From positions 1-43,497 of the forward strand of contig JANQEO010000111.1 in assembly GCA_028278325.1 (NCBI GenBank): 43,497 nt of DNA, in the 5' to 3' direction. The stretch is from Candidatus Binatia bacterium (GTDB lineage Bacteria; Desulfobacterota; Binatia; UBA1149; JAJCZL01). Under the pieces are notes generated by a model. That model was not told the origin of the DNA. It made no database searches and saw only the letters and a program-made list of their open reading frames with translations. The translations under genes were made by a program, and so were the position numbers. Positions 7,151-15,400 of this stretch are shown piece after piece. Every line of letters starts with the position of its first letter. Position 1 is the first letter of the stretch.

Positions 7151-7190
7151 GGCAACTTCGGCCGACTTCTGCCGGCTTCCGCCAACTTCT
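7151..7190 (+). repeat. Four tandem 10-bp repeats (iteron-like)
   Basis: Four consecutive 10-mers follow the consensus GCCRACTTCY: GGCAACTTCG, GCCGACTTCT, GCCGGCTTCC and GCCAACTTCT. They lie in the gap between the 496-aa gene and the HTH gene at 7269. A 10-bp period puts each copy on the same face of the helix, as expected for cooperative binding by an initiator or repressor. A likely binder is the HTH protein or the ATPase encoded just downstream. Confidence 0.65.
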
Positions 7191-7268
7191 CCTGAGCCGA
7201 CACCTACCACTGCAACCTTCGGGGAGAACCACCGACGACGAGCGTCGAGGGCTTCCCCGGAGGACAAC

Positions 7269-7490
7269 ATGCAGATCCCAGCATCTACCGGGCAGGCGGC
7301 TCGGTTCCTCGGTGTCACCGAGCCTCGACTGAACGATCTGGTCCGACGCGGCAAGATCATCCCCGCACCTTCCGTGTACTCCGGCAGACGCCTCTGGGAC
7401 CGTCAGCACCTGATCTCGGCGGCGACGATCCTCGGGATCGACGGTGTCGAGGATCGCCTTGACGGCCAGCACGACGAGGTGGGTTCGTGA
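7269..7490 (+). CDS. Small helix-turn-helix (excisionase/MerR-like) DNA-binding protein
   Basis: 73 aa, ATG preceded by GGAGG about 6 nt upstream. Residues 5-50 have the layout of an excisionase-type helix-turn-helix: ASTGQAARFLGVTEPRLNDLVRR for the two helices, then a wing with GKIIPAPSVYSGRRLWDRQHL, where GRRLWDR matches the G-x-R-x-[FWY] wing motif. The remaining residues form a final helix and an acidic tail. It overlaps the next gene by four bases (GTGA), so the two are translationally coupled. In mobile elements such proteins act as excisionase (recombination directionality factor) or as repressor of the replication operon. The 10-bp repeats 79 nt upstream are plausible sites. The fold is well supported; the exact role is inferred. 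Confidence 0.75.
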   Translation: MQIPASTGQAARFLGVTEPRLNDLVRRGKIIPAPSVYSGRRLWDRQHLISAATILGIDGVEDRLDGQHDEVGS

Positions 7491-9511
7491 GCCAGGTCGA
7501 GGGCGTTCACGACCGGCACCTCGTGGACCTCAGGGCGTCTGGGCTCTCCGCCGAGACGATCCGGGACGCGGGCATCCGGTCGCTCACGGGAGCCGATGCG
7601 AAAGAGCTGGTCGGCCGCAACGTCGGCCCTGCGCTCGCGTTTCCATACCCGCGCGCGGTCCTTGAGGGCGGCGCGATCCTGCACCGTCTAAAGCCCGATC
7701 GTCCGCGGACCGACGACAACGGACGGGCGGTGAAGTACGAGAGCCCGTCGCGGAGGATCAACCCTTCCGGCAACCGCCTCTACATCCCGGCCACCCTTGA
7801 TCCCGAGGTGCTCGCCGACGCTCAGCGTCCCCTGGTGATCACAGAAGGCGAGAAGAAGACGCTGAAGGCGATCCAGGAGGGGTTCGACACCGTCGGGCTC
7901 GGAGGTGTGTGGTCATGGAGGACGCGCGCCGGCGAGAGGAGCGTCGCCATCGACGACCTCGACCTCATCGTCTGGCGCGATCGCACCGTCGTCGTGATCT
8001 TCGACTCGGACGCGGCCACCAACGTACAGGTGCGGTCCGCAGAGAACGCACTTGTGAAGGAGTTGCGACGGCGAGGTGCGCACGCACGCGTGGTTCGCCT
8101 GCCCTCACCCTCTACCGAGGAGGCTGAGACTTTCGGCGGGAAGCTCGGTCTGGATGACTTCCTGGTCTCCCGTGGTCCCGGCGCTCTGGGTCCATTGGTC
8201 GATGAAGCGATCGCCAGGCTGCCGCTCGGCTGCGAGTCGATCACGACGATCCTCTCCGAACCCGACAGGCCCATGCCCTGGCTCGTCGAGGGAATCTGGC
8301 CCGAGGAGGGCTGCGGGTTCTTTGCCGGCGAGCCGAAGACCAAGAAGTCCTGGTTCGTGCTGGCGTTGGCCCTTGCGATCGTCGCGGGCGTCTCCTTCCT
8401 CGGACACTCAGTGTCCCAGGGCAGGGTGATCTTGTTCGACGAGGAGAACAACCGACGTGCTCTCCGTGACCGTGTGAGGCGCCTCGCCGCGGGCATGAGC
8501 GTTTCCACCAGTGGCCTCGACGATCTCATGGTCGCCGGGCCGGGGCAGCTCCGACTCGACAGGCCCGAAGCCATGGATGGACTGCGCGAGCTGGTCGCCC
8601 GGGTTCGCCCAAAGCTCGTGATCCTCGATCCGTTCGTCCGCTTCCACCGCGGCAACGAGAAGGATGCGGAGTCCATGAGCCCCATGCTCTCGGACCTCAG
8701 GGACATCCAGCGCAAGTTCGGCACGTCGATCATCATCGTCCACCACCTGCGGAAGCAGGGACAGGTGAAGGCGTCACTCGGCCAGCGCATGCGCGGCAGC
8801 AGCGATCTGCACGGCTGGTTGGACGCGGCGGTCTACTTCGAGTCGTCGAAGGACGCCACGAAGCTCTCGTTCGAGTCCCGCTACACACTCCAGCCGGATC
8901 CCATGGGCGTCCGGCTCGTGGACGTCGACGAGGCGACTGCTGCCTGGGTCGTCAGCGATGGCGACCACGGCGAGAACCACGCGCAGCCGCCCTCGATGGA
9001 GGAGAGGGTTCTGGACGCCCTTCAGGCCGAGCGCCGGCCCCTGAGCCGAACCGAGTTGAGCAAGAAACTGCGTGTCGCGGGTAAGCACGTAGTCACCGCC
9101 GTCAACGCTCTCGTAGAGAGGGGGTGCGTCCGCGAGTTCGTACTTAGGACGGCGGGTCGACCGAAGCAGATGGTCGTGCTCGTCGATGACGACGGGGCGG
9201 CTGGCCTTTCTGACGAACACCCTCCATGTAAGGAGGGCAGTCAGAAAGTCAGAAAGCTCTCCGATGCCTCGGGCGATCGTTCTAACAGCGAACGACAGTG
9301 TGGGTTGAGAGCCTTCGACCTTTCTGACACCTCCGAGTCAGAAAGTCGTAGTTCGGATGACGCGCCAAGGTGCTCAGGGACCACCTGGCTTCCCTTCCCA
9401 AAGGTCCCTGCACTTCTTTCTGACGCCCTGCCCCACATAGGGGGAGTCAGAAAGTCAGGAAGTCAGGAAGGGATCGCGGATCCCGGCGCTCGCAGGGGGG
9501 AACAGCCATGA
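7487..9511 (+). CDS. Primase-like TOPRIM (DUF3854-like) / RepA-like AAA ATPase fusion
   Basis: 674 aa from GTG 7487. Residues 1-230 look like the DUF3854/TOPRIM module of mobile-element primases: ITEGEKKTLKAI supplies the conserved Glu and VVIFDSDAAT the Asp-x-Asp. Residues about 255-500 match the AAA_25/RepA-type helicase fold. The Walker A position is GEPKTKKS (residues 281-288), with Lys where the family usually has Gly. Walker B is LVILDPF (Asp381), followed by IIIVHHLRK and a QRMRGSSDLHGWLDAAVYF sensor region. Residues about 504-565 are a winged helix (SRTELSKKLRVAG, then VNALVERG). The last 100 residues are low-complexity and lie over the TCAGAAAG repeats (9206-9453). This is the probable replication protein of the element, acting at a nearby origin. 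It is coupled to the HTH gene upstream and the zinc-ribbon gene downstream. Confidence 0.8.
   Translation: MSQVEGVHDRHLVDLRASGLSAETIRDAGIRSLTGADAKELVGRNVGPALAFPYPRAVLEGGAILHRLKPDRPRTDDNGRAVKYESPSRRINPSGNRLYIPATLDPEVLADAQRPLVITEGEKKTLKAIQEGFDTVGLGGVWSWRTRAGERSVAIDDLDLIVWRDRTVVVIFDSDAATNVQVRSAENALVKELRRRGAHARVVRLPSPSTEEAETFGGKLGLDDFLVSRGPGALGPLVDEAIARLPLGCESITTILSEPDRPMPWLVEGIWPEEGCGFFAGEPKTKKSWFVLALALAIVAGVSFLGHSVSQGRVILFDEENNRRALRDRVRRLAAGMSVSTSGLDDLMVAGPGQLRLDRPEAMDGLRELVARVRPKLVILDPFVRFHRGNEKDAESMSPMLSDLRDIQRKFGTSIIIVHHLRKQGQVKASLGQRMRGSSDLHGWLDAAVYFESSKDATKLSFESRYTLQPDPMGVRLVDVDEATAAWVVSDGDHGENHAQPPSMEERVLDALQAERRPLSRTELSKKLRVAGKHVVTAVNALVERGCVREFVLRTAGRPKQMVVLVDDDGAAGLSDEHPPCKEGSQKVRKLSDASGDRSNSERQCGLRAFDLSDTSESESRSSDDAPRCSGTTWLPFPKVPALLSDALPHIGGVRKSGSQEGIADPGARRGEQP
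9206..9470. repeat. Interspersed TCAGAAAG / CTTTCTGA repeats in both orientations
   Basis: CTTTCTGA occurs at 9206, 9320 and 9416. TCAGAAAG occurs at 9241, 9249 (in tandem), 9338 and 9447. Imperfect TCAGGAAG copies follow at about 9455 and 9463. The pair at 9320/9338 forms an inverted repeat with a 10-nt spacer. All lie in the last 100 codons of the ATPase gene, whose protein there is low-complexity, so the DNA and not the protein may be the conserved object. This suits iterons of a replication origin or regulator sites for the genes that follow. Confidence 0.65.
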
Positions 9512-9657
9512 AGCACAGGGACAGGGTTTGTCCGCACTGCTGCAACGAGGTCCGGGAGATTCATCCCGACACCTGGCGATGCGCGTGGTGCGCGTGGGTG
9601 GGACGGACACGGGACACGGGAGGGCCGGGACTCTCGGTCAGCAACAAAGGAGGGTGA
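9508..9657 (+). CDS. 49-aa zinc-ribbon protein
   Basis: ATG at 9508 overlaps the ATPase stop codon (ATGA). The 49-aa product begins MKHRDRVCPHCCNEVREI and continues WRCAWCAWVG: two CxxC pairs about 18 residues apart, the signature of a zinc-ribbon knuckle. The tail is Gly/Arg-rich. It ends 2 nt before the next ATG, and the AAAGGAGGG inside its last codons serves as ribosome-binding site for that gene. Such miniature zinc ribbons in mobile elements usually contact DNA or a partner protein. The tight coupling and metal-binding pattern make it a credible gene despite its size. Confidence 0.65.
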   Translation: MKHRDRVCPHCCNEVREIHPDTWRCAWCAWVGRTRDTGGPGLSVSNKGG

Positions 9658-9659
9658 TC

Positions 9660-9947
9660 ATGGACATCAACATCGAGAGCGCAATCCGAGACGGCCGCGA
9701 CAAGGCTGGGCGGTTCGTCTGGCTATCTCTCCCGGGCGAATCCAATCCCGGCCAGTTCACCGAAGAAGGTGCACGTCGGGCGCTCCTCGCGGGAACTGCA
9801 CTGCCTCTTCGACGCGCGGAGGTGGCGATCGCAGAGCGCATGGCCGGGGCACTCGCCCGGCTCTTTGAGGACGGCCTCGTTGCATATCGGGTGGATGAAT
9901 CAAGTGGACTCGTCGCCTGGAGGTCCACCGAGGTGCGCAATGCCTGA
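9660..9947 (+). CDS. 95-aa element protein of unknown function
   Basis: ATG at 9660 has an excellent AAAGGAGGG 5 nt upstream. The product (MDINIESAIRDGRD...) is acidic to neutral and predicted helical. The middle section (EEGARRALLAGTALPLRRAEVAIAERMAGALARLFEDG) has no hydrophobic membrane stretch, and a short beta hairpin follows at the C-terminus (VAYRVDESSGLVAWRS). No motif is recognised. It lies between the zinc-ribbon gene and the SpoVG-like gene in the same operon, so it is probably an accessory gene of the replication/integration module. Confidence 0.6.
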   Translation: MDINIESAIRDGRDKAGRFVWLSLPGESNPGQFTEEGARRALLAGTALPLRRAEVAIAERMAGALARLFEDGLVAYRVDESSGLVAWRSTEVRNA

Positions 9948-9976
9948 CCACACGAGGGCGTCGAGGGGAGACCGTG

Positions 9977-10273
9977 ATGGGACACTCACCGAGCGACACG
10001 CTGAGGGTTAGTGAGGTGAGATTCTCACCGGCGACGAGGGCGGATCGGGCCGCCGGCCTAATGGGGTGGATCACGTTCGTGCTGAACGGGGCGTTGAAGA
10101 TCGACTCCGTCACGTTGCGCAGGACTCGCGACGGCAGATTGACATTGAGCTATCCATCGCGGCGAGATCGGCGCGGGCACGAGCACTTTGTGATCGCCCC
10201 GCTCGGCGACGAGGCGCGGGTCGAGATCGAGAAGCAAGTGCTCGCGGCTCTGGACGCGGAGGTCGCATCATGA
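9977..10273 (+). CDS. SpoVG-like (septation-protein family) nucleic-acid-binding protein
   Basis: 98 aa. ATG 9977 was chosen over GTG 9974 because GGGGAG lies 7 nt upstream of it. The protein has the SpoVG layout: an opening strand (VSEVRFSP), a helix containing GLMGWITFVLNGALKIDSVTL in the place of the family's A-x-A-x-I-x-x-D-x-x-x-I-x-x-I-x-I-I, then a hairpin with LTLSYPSRRDRRG, corresponding to the family's V-x-M-P-S-R-K, and a closing helix EVEKQVLAAL-like (RVEIEKQVLAALD). SpoVG proteins bind DNA or RNA site-specifically and often occur in mobile elements. Here it precedes the recombinase and overlaps the next gene by ATGA. Regulation of the replication or integration genes is a reasonable inference. 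Confidence 0.7.
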   Translation: MGHSPSDTLRVSEVRFSPATRADRAAGLMGWITFVLNGALKIDSVTLRRTRDGRLTLSYPSRRDRRGHEHFVIAPLGDEARVEIEKQVLAALDAEVAS

Positions 10274-10458
10274 TCCGCAACGCCGGTCGTGAACTTCGAT
10301 CCGAGCACGGCGTCATCAACATCGCCATGGCCGTCGGCCCGGAGGACACCCGCGCCTGGGAGGCGCTGCGGGTGCTCGCCAGCATCATCGTGCGAGCTCG
10401 GCAAGGGGTGGATTCCTCTGGGGACACGAGCCTCCATGGGACGGGAGACTCCACATGA
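10270..10458 (+). CDS. 62-aa coupled protein of unknown function
   Basis: Its ATG (10270) overlaps the stop codon of the SpoVG-like gene and its own stop overlaps the start of the serine recombinase (ATGA at both ends). The product, MIRNAGRELRSEHGVINIAMAVG..., has a helical centre (TRAWEALRVLASIIVRARQG) and a polar Ser/Gly/Thr tail. It matches nothing I recognise. The double stop/start overlap argues that it is translated. Its position directly before the recombinase, where some elements encode directionality factors, makes that role possible but unproven. Confidence 0.5.
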   Translation: MIRNAGRELRSEHGVINIAMAVGPEDTRAWEALRVLASIIVRARQGVDSSGDTSLHGTGDST

Positions 10459-12356
10459 AGAAGTGCGTCATCTACCTGCGACGATCGACGGACAGGCAGG
10501 AGCAGAGTGTCGACGACCAGCGCCGAGCAGTCACGGACTACGCCGAGCGCGAGGGGTACGACGTCATCGGGGAGTACGTCGACGACGCGATCTCCGGAGC
10601 GTTGACCGAGAAGCGACTCGATTTTCTGCGGATGATCGAGGACGCGCAGGCACCCGGGCGACCGTGGGACGCGATCCTCGTGTACGACGTCAGTCGCTTC
10701 GGACGGCAGGAGAACGACGAGGCGGGGTACTACCGGCATCTGCTGTCGCAGGCCGGTGTCCAGATCGTGTACACGGCCGAGGGCTTCTCGGGCGACGAGT
10801 CGGACGAGATCCTGTTGCCGGTGAAGCAGTACATGGCGAGCAAGTACGTCCGCGACTTGTCGAAGGTGACGATTCGCGGACTGGTCAGCCGCGCGGAGAA
10901 GGGACGATGGCCCGGCGGGCGGCCGCCGTACGGCTACGACTTGTTGCACTACAACAGCGCCGACCAGCCGCTGCACCTCGTCCGCTACTTCGCCGACGGC
11001 ACGCGGGAGATTCGCACGCCGGATGGCAGCACGATGACGCGCACGATCCCGATGGGCGAGCCCTTGCCGGTGTCGGGCAACAGCCGGGCGCAGCTGGTGC
11101 CTGGTGAGCCCGGGCGGGTCGCCGTCGTCGGGCGCGTGTTCTCTATGTACGTAGGCGAGGGCCTCGGGCTCGGCGGGATCGCCAAGCGGCTTAACTCGGA
11201 GGGCATCCCCTCCCCCGGTCGGCCTCGCAAGGCCGGAGCGTCGGCGGGCAAGTGGAGCACCATCACCGTCAGGGACATCCTCAAGAACCCCGCGTACCGC
11301 GGGGCCTGCTGCTGGAACCGCAGGTCGTTCGCGAAATTCAACAGAGTGGAGGACGGTCGCGCCGTCGCCCGTCCGAAGCACCGGCGGAAGAAGTCAGACG
11401 TCAACGACGAGAAGGACTGGATCGTCGTCGAGCACCAGCACACGCCGCTCATTGCGAAGGAGACGTGGGAGGCCGCGCAGCGAGAGATGACGCTGCGGGC
11501 GGGAACCATCACGCCTGAGCAGCTTCGAACGGCCCGCGGAAACAGCCGCTACATCCTGTCCGGGCTGGTCCGCTGCGAGCGATGCGGCGCCCGGTGGCAG
11601 GGATACAAGGTCAAGAAGGGACGCAGGAAGCCTGGCCAGAAGCAGCCGGAGAACTTCTACTACTGCTGCGGCAGCTACATCAGGCAGGGCAACGCGGGGT
11701 GCGAACGGCACCTGGTGAAGCAGCAAGAGCTTGAGGAGATCGTCCTCGACCTCGCGCAGGAACACTTGAGCGAGTTCATCAGCGCGGGCGGCGCAGCATT
11801 GCTGACGCAGTTCATTGGCGACGAGGTGTCCACATCGACGTCCGAGGAGACGGCCCTTCGTGCCCGCGTGGACGCTGACCGCAAGAAGCTCGACGAGCTG
11901 ATCGAGTGTCTGACGCCGGCGCTGGCGCCGAGTCTGGAACCGAAGATCGTGGCGCTCCGCGCCCAGGTCGAGGACGCCGAGGGGAGACTGCGTGTCATCG
12001 AGCGGATGCGGGTGACGCAGGATGAGGCGCGCGCATGGGTCGACGAGCTCACGCGCGACGCCACCGCGCTCGGCGATCTGATGCGCTCGGGGACCACGTC
12101 GGAGCGGCGGGCCATCCTTCGGGGCATCACGCAGGAGATCGCGATAGACCCGGCGACTGGCACCGGCACGATCGCCTTCTACGCCATCCCGAAGGTGTCG
12201 GTGGAGTCGTCTGGGGACGAAAAAAGGACGTCACCAGGAGGCGACGTCCTCATTTCAAGAGTAGCGGGGGGACGACTCTTCGCGGAACAGAGGACGCTCG
12301 AGCCCGGAATCTGGCGTAAGTCCTTTCGCATCGGTCGAGTCAGCATCGCGGCGTAG
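10455..12356 (+). CDS. Large serine recombinase (integrase)
   Basis: 633 aa; ATG 10455 with GGGAG 8 nt upstream. Residues 1-145 are the resolvase catalytic domain. The nucleophile is Ser11 in YLRRSTDRQEQS, and conserved arginines lie in VSRFGRQ and YVRDLSKVTIRG. Residues about 165-300 form the recombinase domain (GGRPPYGY, then GLGLGGIAKRLNSEGIPSP and DILKNPAYRG). Residues about 370-420 are a zinc ribbon (Cys374 and Cys377 in RCERCG, partner Cys in YYCCGSY). A coiled-coil section (about 445-540) follows, with VDELTRDATAL. The last 50 residues, past YAIPKV, look non-native: the DNA there contains a strong hairpin, and the final GRVSIAA and downstream bases recur elsewhere. The enzyme should catalyse integration/excision of the element. 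It may be encoded across an attachment site. Confidence 0.9.
   Translation: MKKCVIYLRRSTDRQEQSVDDQRRAVTDYAEREGYDVIGEYVDDAISGALTEKRLDFLRMIEDAQAPGRPWDAILVYDVSRFGRQENDEAGYYRHLLSQAGVQIVYTAEGFSGDESDEILLPVKQYMASKYVRDLSKVTIRGLVSRAEKGRWPGGRPPYGYDLLHYNSADQPLHLVRYFADGTREIRTPDGSTMTRTIPMGEPLPVSGNSRAQLVPGEPGRVAVVGRVFSMYVGEGLGLGGIAKRLNSEGIPSPGRPRKAGASAGKWSTITVRDILKNPAYRGACCWNRRSFAKFNRVEDGRAVARPKHRRKKSDVNDEKDWIVVEHQHTPLIAKETWEAAQREMTLRAGTITPEQLRTARGNSRYILSGLVRCERCGARWQGYKVKKGRRKPGQKQPENFYYCCGSYIRQGNAGCERHLVKQQELEEIVLDLAQEHLSEFISAGGAALLTQFIGDEVSTSTSEETALRARVDADRKKLDELIECLTPALAPSLEPKIVALRAQVEDAEGRLRVIERMRVTQDEARAWVDELTRDATALGDLMRSGTTSERRAILRGITQEIAIDPATGTGTIAFYAIPKVSVESSGDEKRTSPGGDVLISRVAGGRLFAEQRTLEPGIWRKSFRIGRVSIAA
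12225..12250 (+). terminator. Strong hairpin inside the serine recombinase 3' end
   Basis: AGGACGTC (12225-12232) pairs perfectly with GACGTCCT (12243-12250) around a 10-nt loop. It is preceded by a run of A (six A from 12220) and followed by CATTTC, so it resembles an intrinsic terminator more on the minus strand, where the A-run becomes a U-run. It lies within codons of the recombinase about 100 nt before the stop codon. Confidence 0.4.
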
Positions 12357-12378
12357 CGACCTCGACTCGGACCTCCGA
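12343..12378. repeat. Attachment-site-like repeat A (spans serine recombinase stop codon)
   Basis: ATCGCGGCGTAGCGACC (12345-12361) is identical to 17162-17178. After one extra T both continue CGACTCG, one mismatch, ACCTCCGA. The stop codon TAG sits in the middle. A repeat next to a serine integrase is the classical place for an attachment half-site. The minus strand reads GGAGGTCCGAGTC, faintly like a tRNA T-arm. Confidence 0.55.
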
Positions 12379-12448
12379 CCTGCACGCCACCTGCGCCCCC
12401 ACATTTCCTATTCACGGGGGCGACACGGCGCTCTTCACTGTAGGAGCG

Positions 12449-15400
12449 GTGACAGACCCCGTGACCCGGAAGCCCGCAGACGAGACCCTGGAGCAGATCG
12501 ACGCTCCTCTACGCAGATTCCTGACTCGCGTGGGGGGCCAGTCCGCGGATGATCTCGCGGCCGAGACCCGACTGATCCTGCTCCGCCGCCTTCGAGCCGG
12601 CGACAGGATCCGCCACCCGACGGCCTTCGCTCTTCGAGTCGCCTGGAACCAGGTAAGAAGGCTGGGCGATAGGCCGGGGATCCAACCCTGGAACGTAGAG
12701 GCAGACGCTCGCTTCTCCGCGGACCCGACTCGCCTGAGGGACCTGCGGCAGTGGATATTGTCAGCATTCGAACGCCTCGATCGCCTCGACCGTGCTCTCC
12801 TCGCTCTGCGACACGGTGAAGAACTGAGCCACCGTGAGATCGCAGATGTGCTGGACCTACCACCAGGCAGCATCAGCGACCGGCTTCAGCGCGCAGAATC
12901 GGAGTTACGGCGCTGGCTGCGCCAGCTGGGTGATGACGATCCGCCGCCGATGCTCGGCGCACTGCTGCCACTTGTTCTTGCCGACGGACCGCCGCGTGCG
13001 CTCACGACAATGACTGGAACTGCCACGACCGTGTTTGCGGGAGCACTCGTCATGAAGAAAACCATGTTGATCGCAGCAGTCGTCATCATCCTGGCGTCCT
13101 CGATCAGCGGAGTTCTGTGGTTCGCCAGTGACGACAACTCCCAGACGCCTGCAACGGAATCCCGACTTGTCCCTGAGCCGATTCGAGGGCAGCAATCAGA
13201 GAGCCCGAAGCCGACGGAAGAACGGGGCCCCGCTCGCAAAACGAACCGTTTCCGAGACCCCGGTCCGGCTCCGAACAAGTGGAACATCGAGATCAGTACG
13301 AGACGCGGGATCTGGGGAACCTTGGCCGACTGTCCCGTGCGCGCCAGGCTCTACGCGGGATATGACACTACTGGTGCGACACTGCTGGAAACCGACATCG
13401 TCACTGATGCCACTGGACGGACGATGTTGTCTCTGGGGCGACCGCAGGAGACTGTTACGCTCGAGCTCGCGCCGCGACGCCCCCGCTTCGTGGGTTACCC
13501 GAGGACCGAGACCGTCATCTCCGGGGATTCCCCGCCGGACGAGATCGTGTTGTTCGTCATGCCCATCGACGGCAAGGTCCATGGCGCTGTCGCTGACGCG
13601 CATGGGCGTCCTTTGCCGGATGCCCTCATCAGGGTGCGGCGAGAAGTGTTTGCGTGCAACGATCAGGGACGATGGGAGTTCGACTCGTCTTCCGCATCCG
13701 ACCGAACCATCATCGCCGCGTGGGCACCCGGATACGCAGCAGAGCAGAAAGTCGTCGTGCCGCCCAAGCCCGGAGAGGCGACACGCATCGACTTCAAGCT
13801 CAAGAAGGGCATCGTGATCGAGGGGGTCGTCAGGGATCTGGAGGGCGAACCCATCTCCAATGCCACCGTCCGATCCTATGACGCCCCGCATCGCCCTGTG
13901 ACGCAAACCGATGCCGTCGGACGCTACCGGCTGGAGAGCATCCCACCGAAGCGGGATGGGTGTTTCGTTCGGATCAACCATCCAGCGTTCATCGAAGTTT
14001 CGGAGAACGTGAAGGGGGACGGCGACGTGTGGAAGGCCGACTTCCGGCTGGCGCGTGGCAGCTCTCTCTCAGGACAGGTCGTAGACAGTCGAGGAGCCCC
14101 TGTTCCCGAAGTCCGCATCGTCCTTGCACGCTCCTTCAACAGAACCACTGGCAAGAGCGTGTTCACGGACAGCGCCGGGAAGTTTCAGTTCCAAGGCGTG
14201 TCCGACTTCACATTCGTGACCGCCTATCGGCAGGGCTTCGCACCGGTCCTTCTGCGACGAGTGCCGGTGACGAAGCCTCTACGAATCGTCTTGCAGCCCG
14301 GACGATCCGTGAGCGGTGTCACCGTGGACGCCGACGGTCGGGCGATAAAGGGTGTGGCCGTGGACCCGTACTTCCGTGCAGGAGTGGGGCTTCCTCAGCG
14401 GCGCTGGACCGATCATTCAGGGCGCTTCGTGCTGACTGATTTGCCGCATGAAGGGGAACTCACGGTGTCGTGCGATGCGCAGGGATTCGTACCCGCGTGG
14501 ACCAAGATCGCGTCAGACCAGGATCATGTCCGCATCGTGATGTCGTCTGCTGGACGCGTCTCCGGCCGCGTCGTCGACGATCGAACGAGCGAGCCTCTTG
14601 CGAGCTTTCGGGTCCGCGTGGTGCCGCCCGAGCTGCGAGAAGGTGAGAAGCGGGGAGGCACGGAGGCGACCTGGTACAAGCCAGGCGTAACGTTTGCCGA
14701 CACTGACGGCCTGTTCTCGCTCAAGCGCAACCACCCTTTGAACACGGTGTTCGGGTTCGAGGTGACCGCCGAGGGCTACGGCCCCACTCTCCTGCCGCGT
14801 GTCTTCCCGTCGAAGACCGCCGAGCCCGTCGTCGTTCGCATGAAGGCGGCGGCCGGCATCGCCGGCACGGTAGTCTCAGCGGAGACCGGCTCGCCCCTCC
14901 CTAATGCTCAGATTCGGATGCTCGGATCCCTCCTTGACGGCTCCGGACCCCGCAGAAAGGACCCCGAGCGGTTGGACCCGATCGTGACAACGGACGCCGA
15001 CGGCGGCTTCCGTTTCGACAGCGCACCTGCTGCACTCGTATGGCTCGAAGTCGATCACCGAAACCATCCCGTGTTCCACGCCGGACCGTACCGCTTGGTT
15101 CCGGGCAAAGCCCTTCGCTCCCTCCTGGTCGAAGTGCCGGCGGGTGCGACGATCGTCGGCACCTGTCTCGACCTCGACGGGCAGCCCCAAACCGGCGTCA
15201 TCATTGCGCTGCGACAGGAAGCGGAAAGGCGTTCCGGCCTCCGCAGCAAACGAGCGCTTACGGACGAGAAGGGGCGCTTTCGTTTCGAAGGGGTCGCACC
15301 GGGTGTGTGCTTCGTCTCCCGGTATGAGAAGTTCGGTCGTCTCCTCAGCGTTGTGCACAGAAAGCAGATCACCCTCGCAGCAAGTGATACGAAGGACGTA

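Larger units (their letters stand above)
5565..12378 (+). mobile_element. Integrated replicative element with serine recombinase
   Basis: Eight genes run in one direction and look like a self-contained module: unknown 496 aa, HTH, primase/RepA-like ATPase, zinc ribbon, 95 aa, SpoVG-like, 62 aa and serine recombinase. The last ones overlap by stop/start codons. Unlike the flanking genes, none carries a signal peptide. Two repeat arrays lie inside. The right limit is set at the repeat spanning the recombinase stop codon (12343-12378), which recurs downstream. The left limit is placed at the end of repeat copy 4 only because the GGCGTAGC at that end also occurs at the recombinase stop. Both limits are inferred. 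Confidence 0.55.

Noticed and set aside
7151..9470. CRISPR array
   Set aside because: Repeats are 8 and 10 bp, with no 25-40-bp repeats or regular spacers, and no cas genes.
5559..12358. GGCGTAGC at both ends as an attachment core of the serine element
   Set aside because: The 8 bases include an Ala-stop codon context common in this GC-rich DNA, so the match alone is not evidence. Used only as a rough left boundary.
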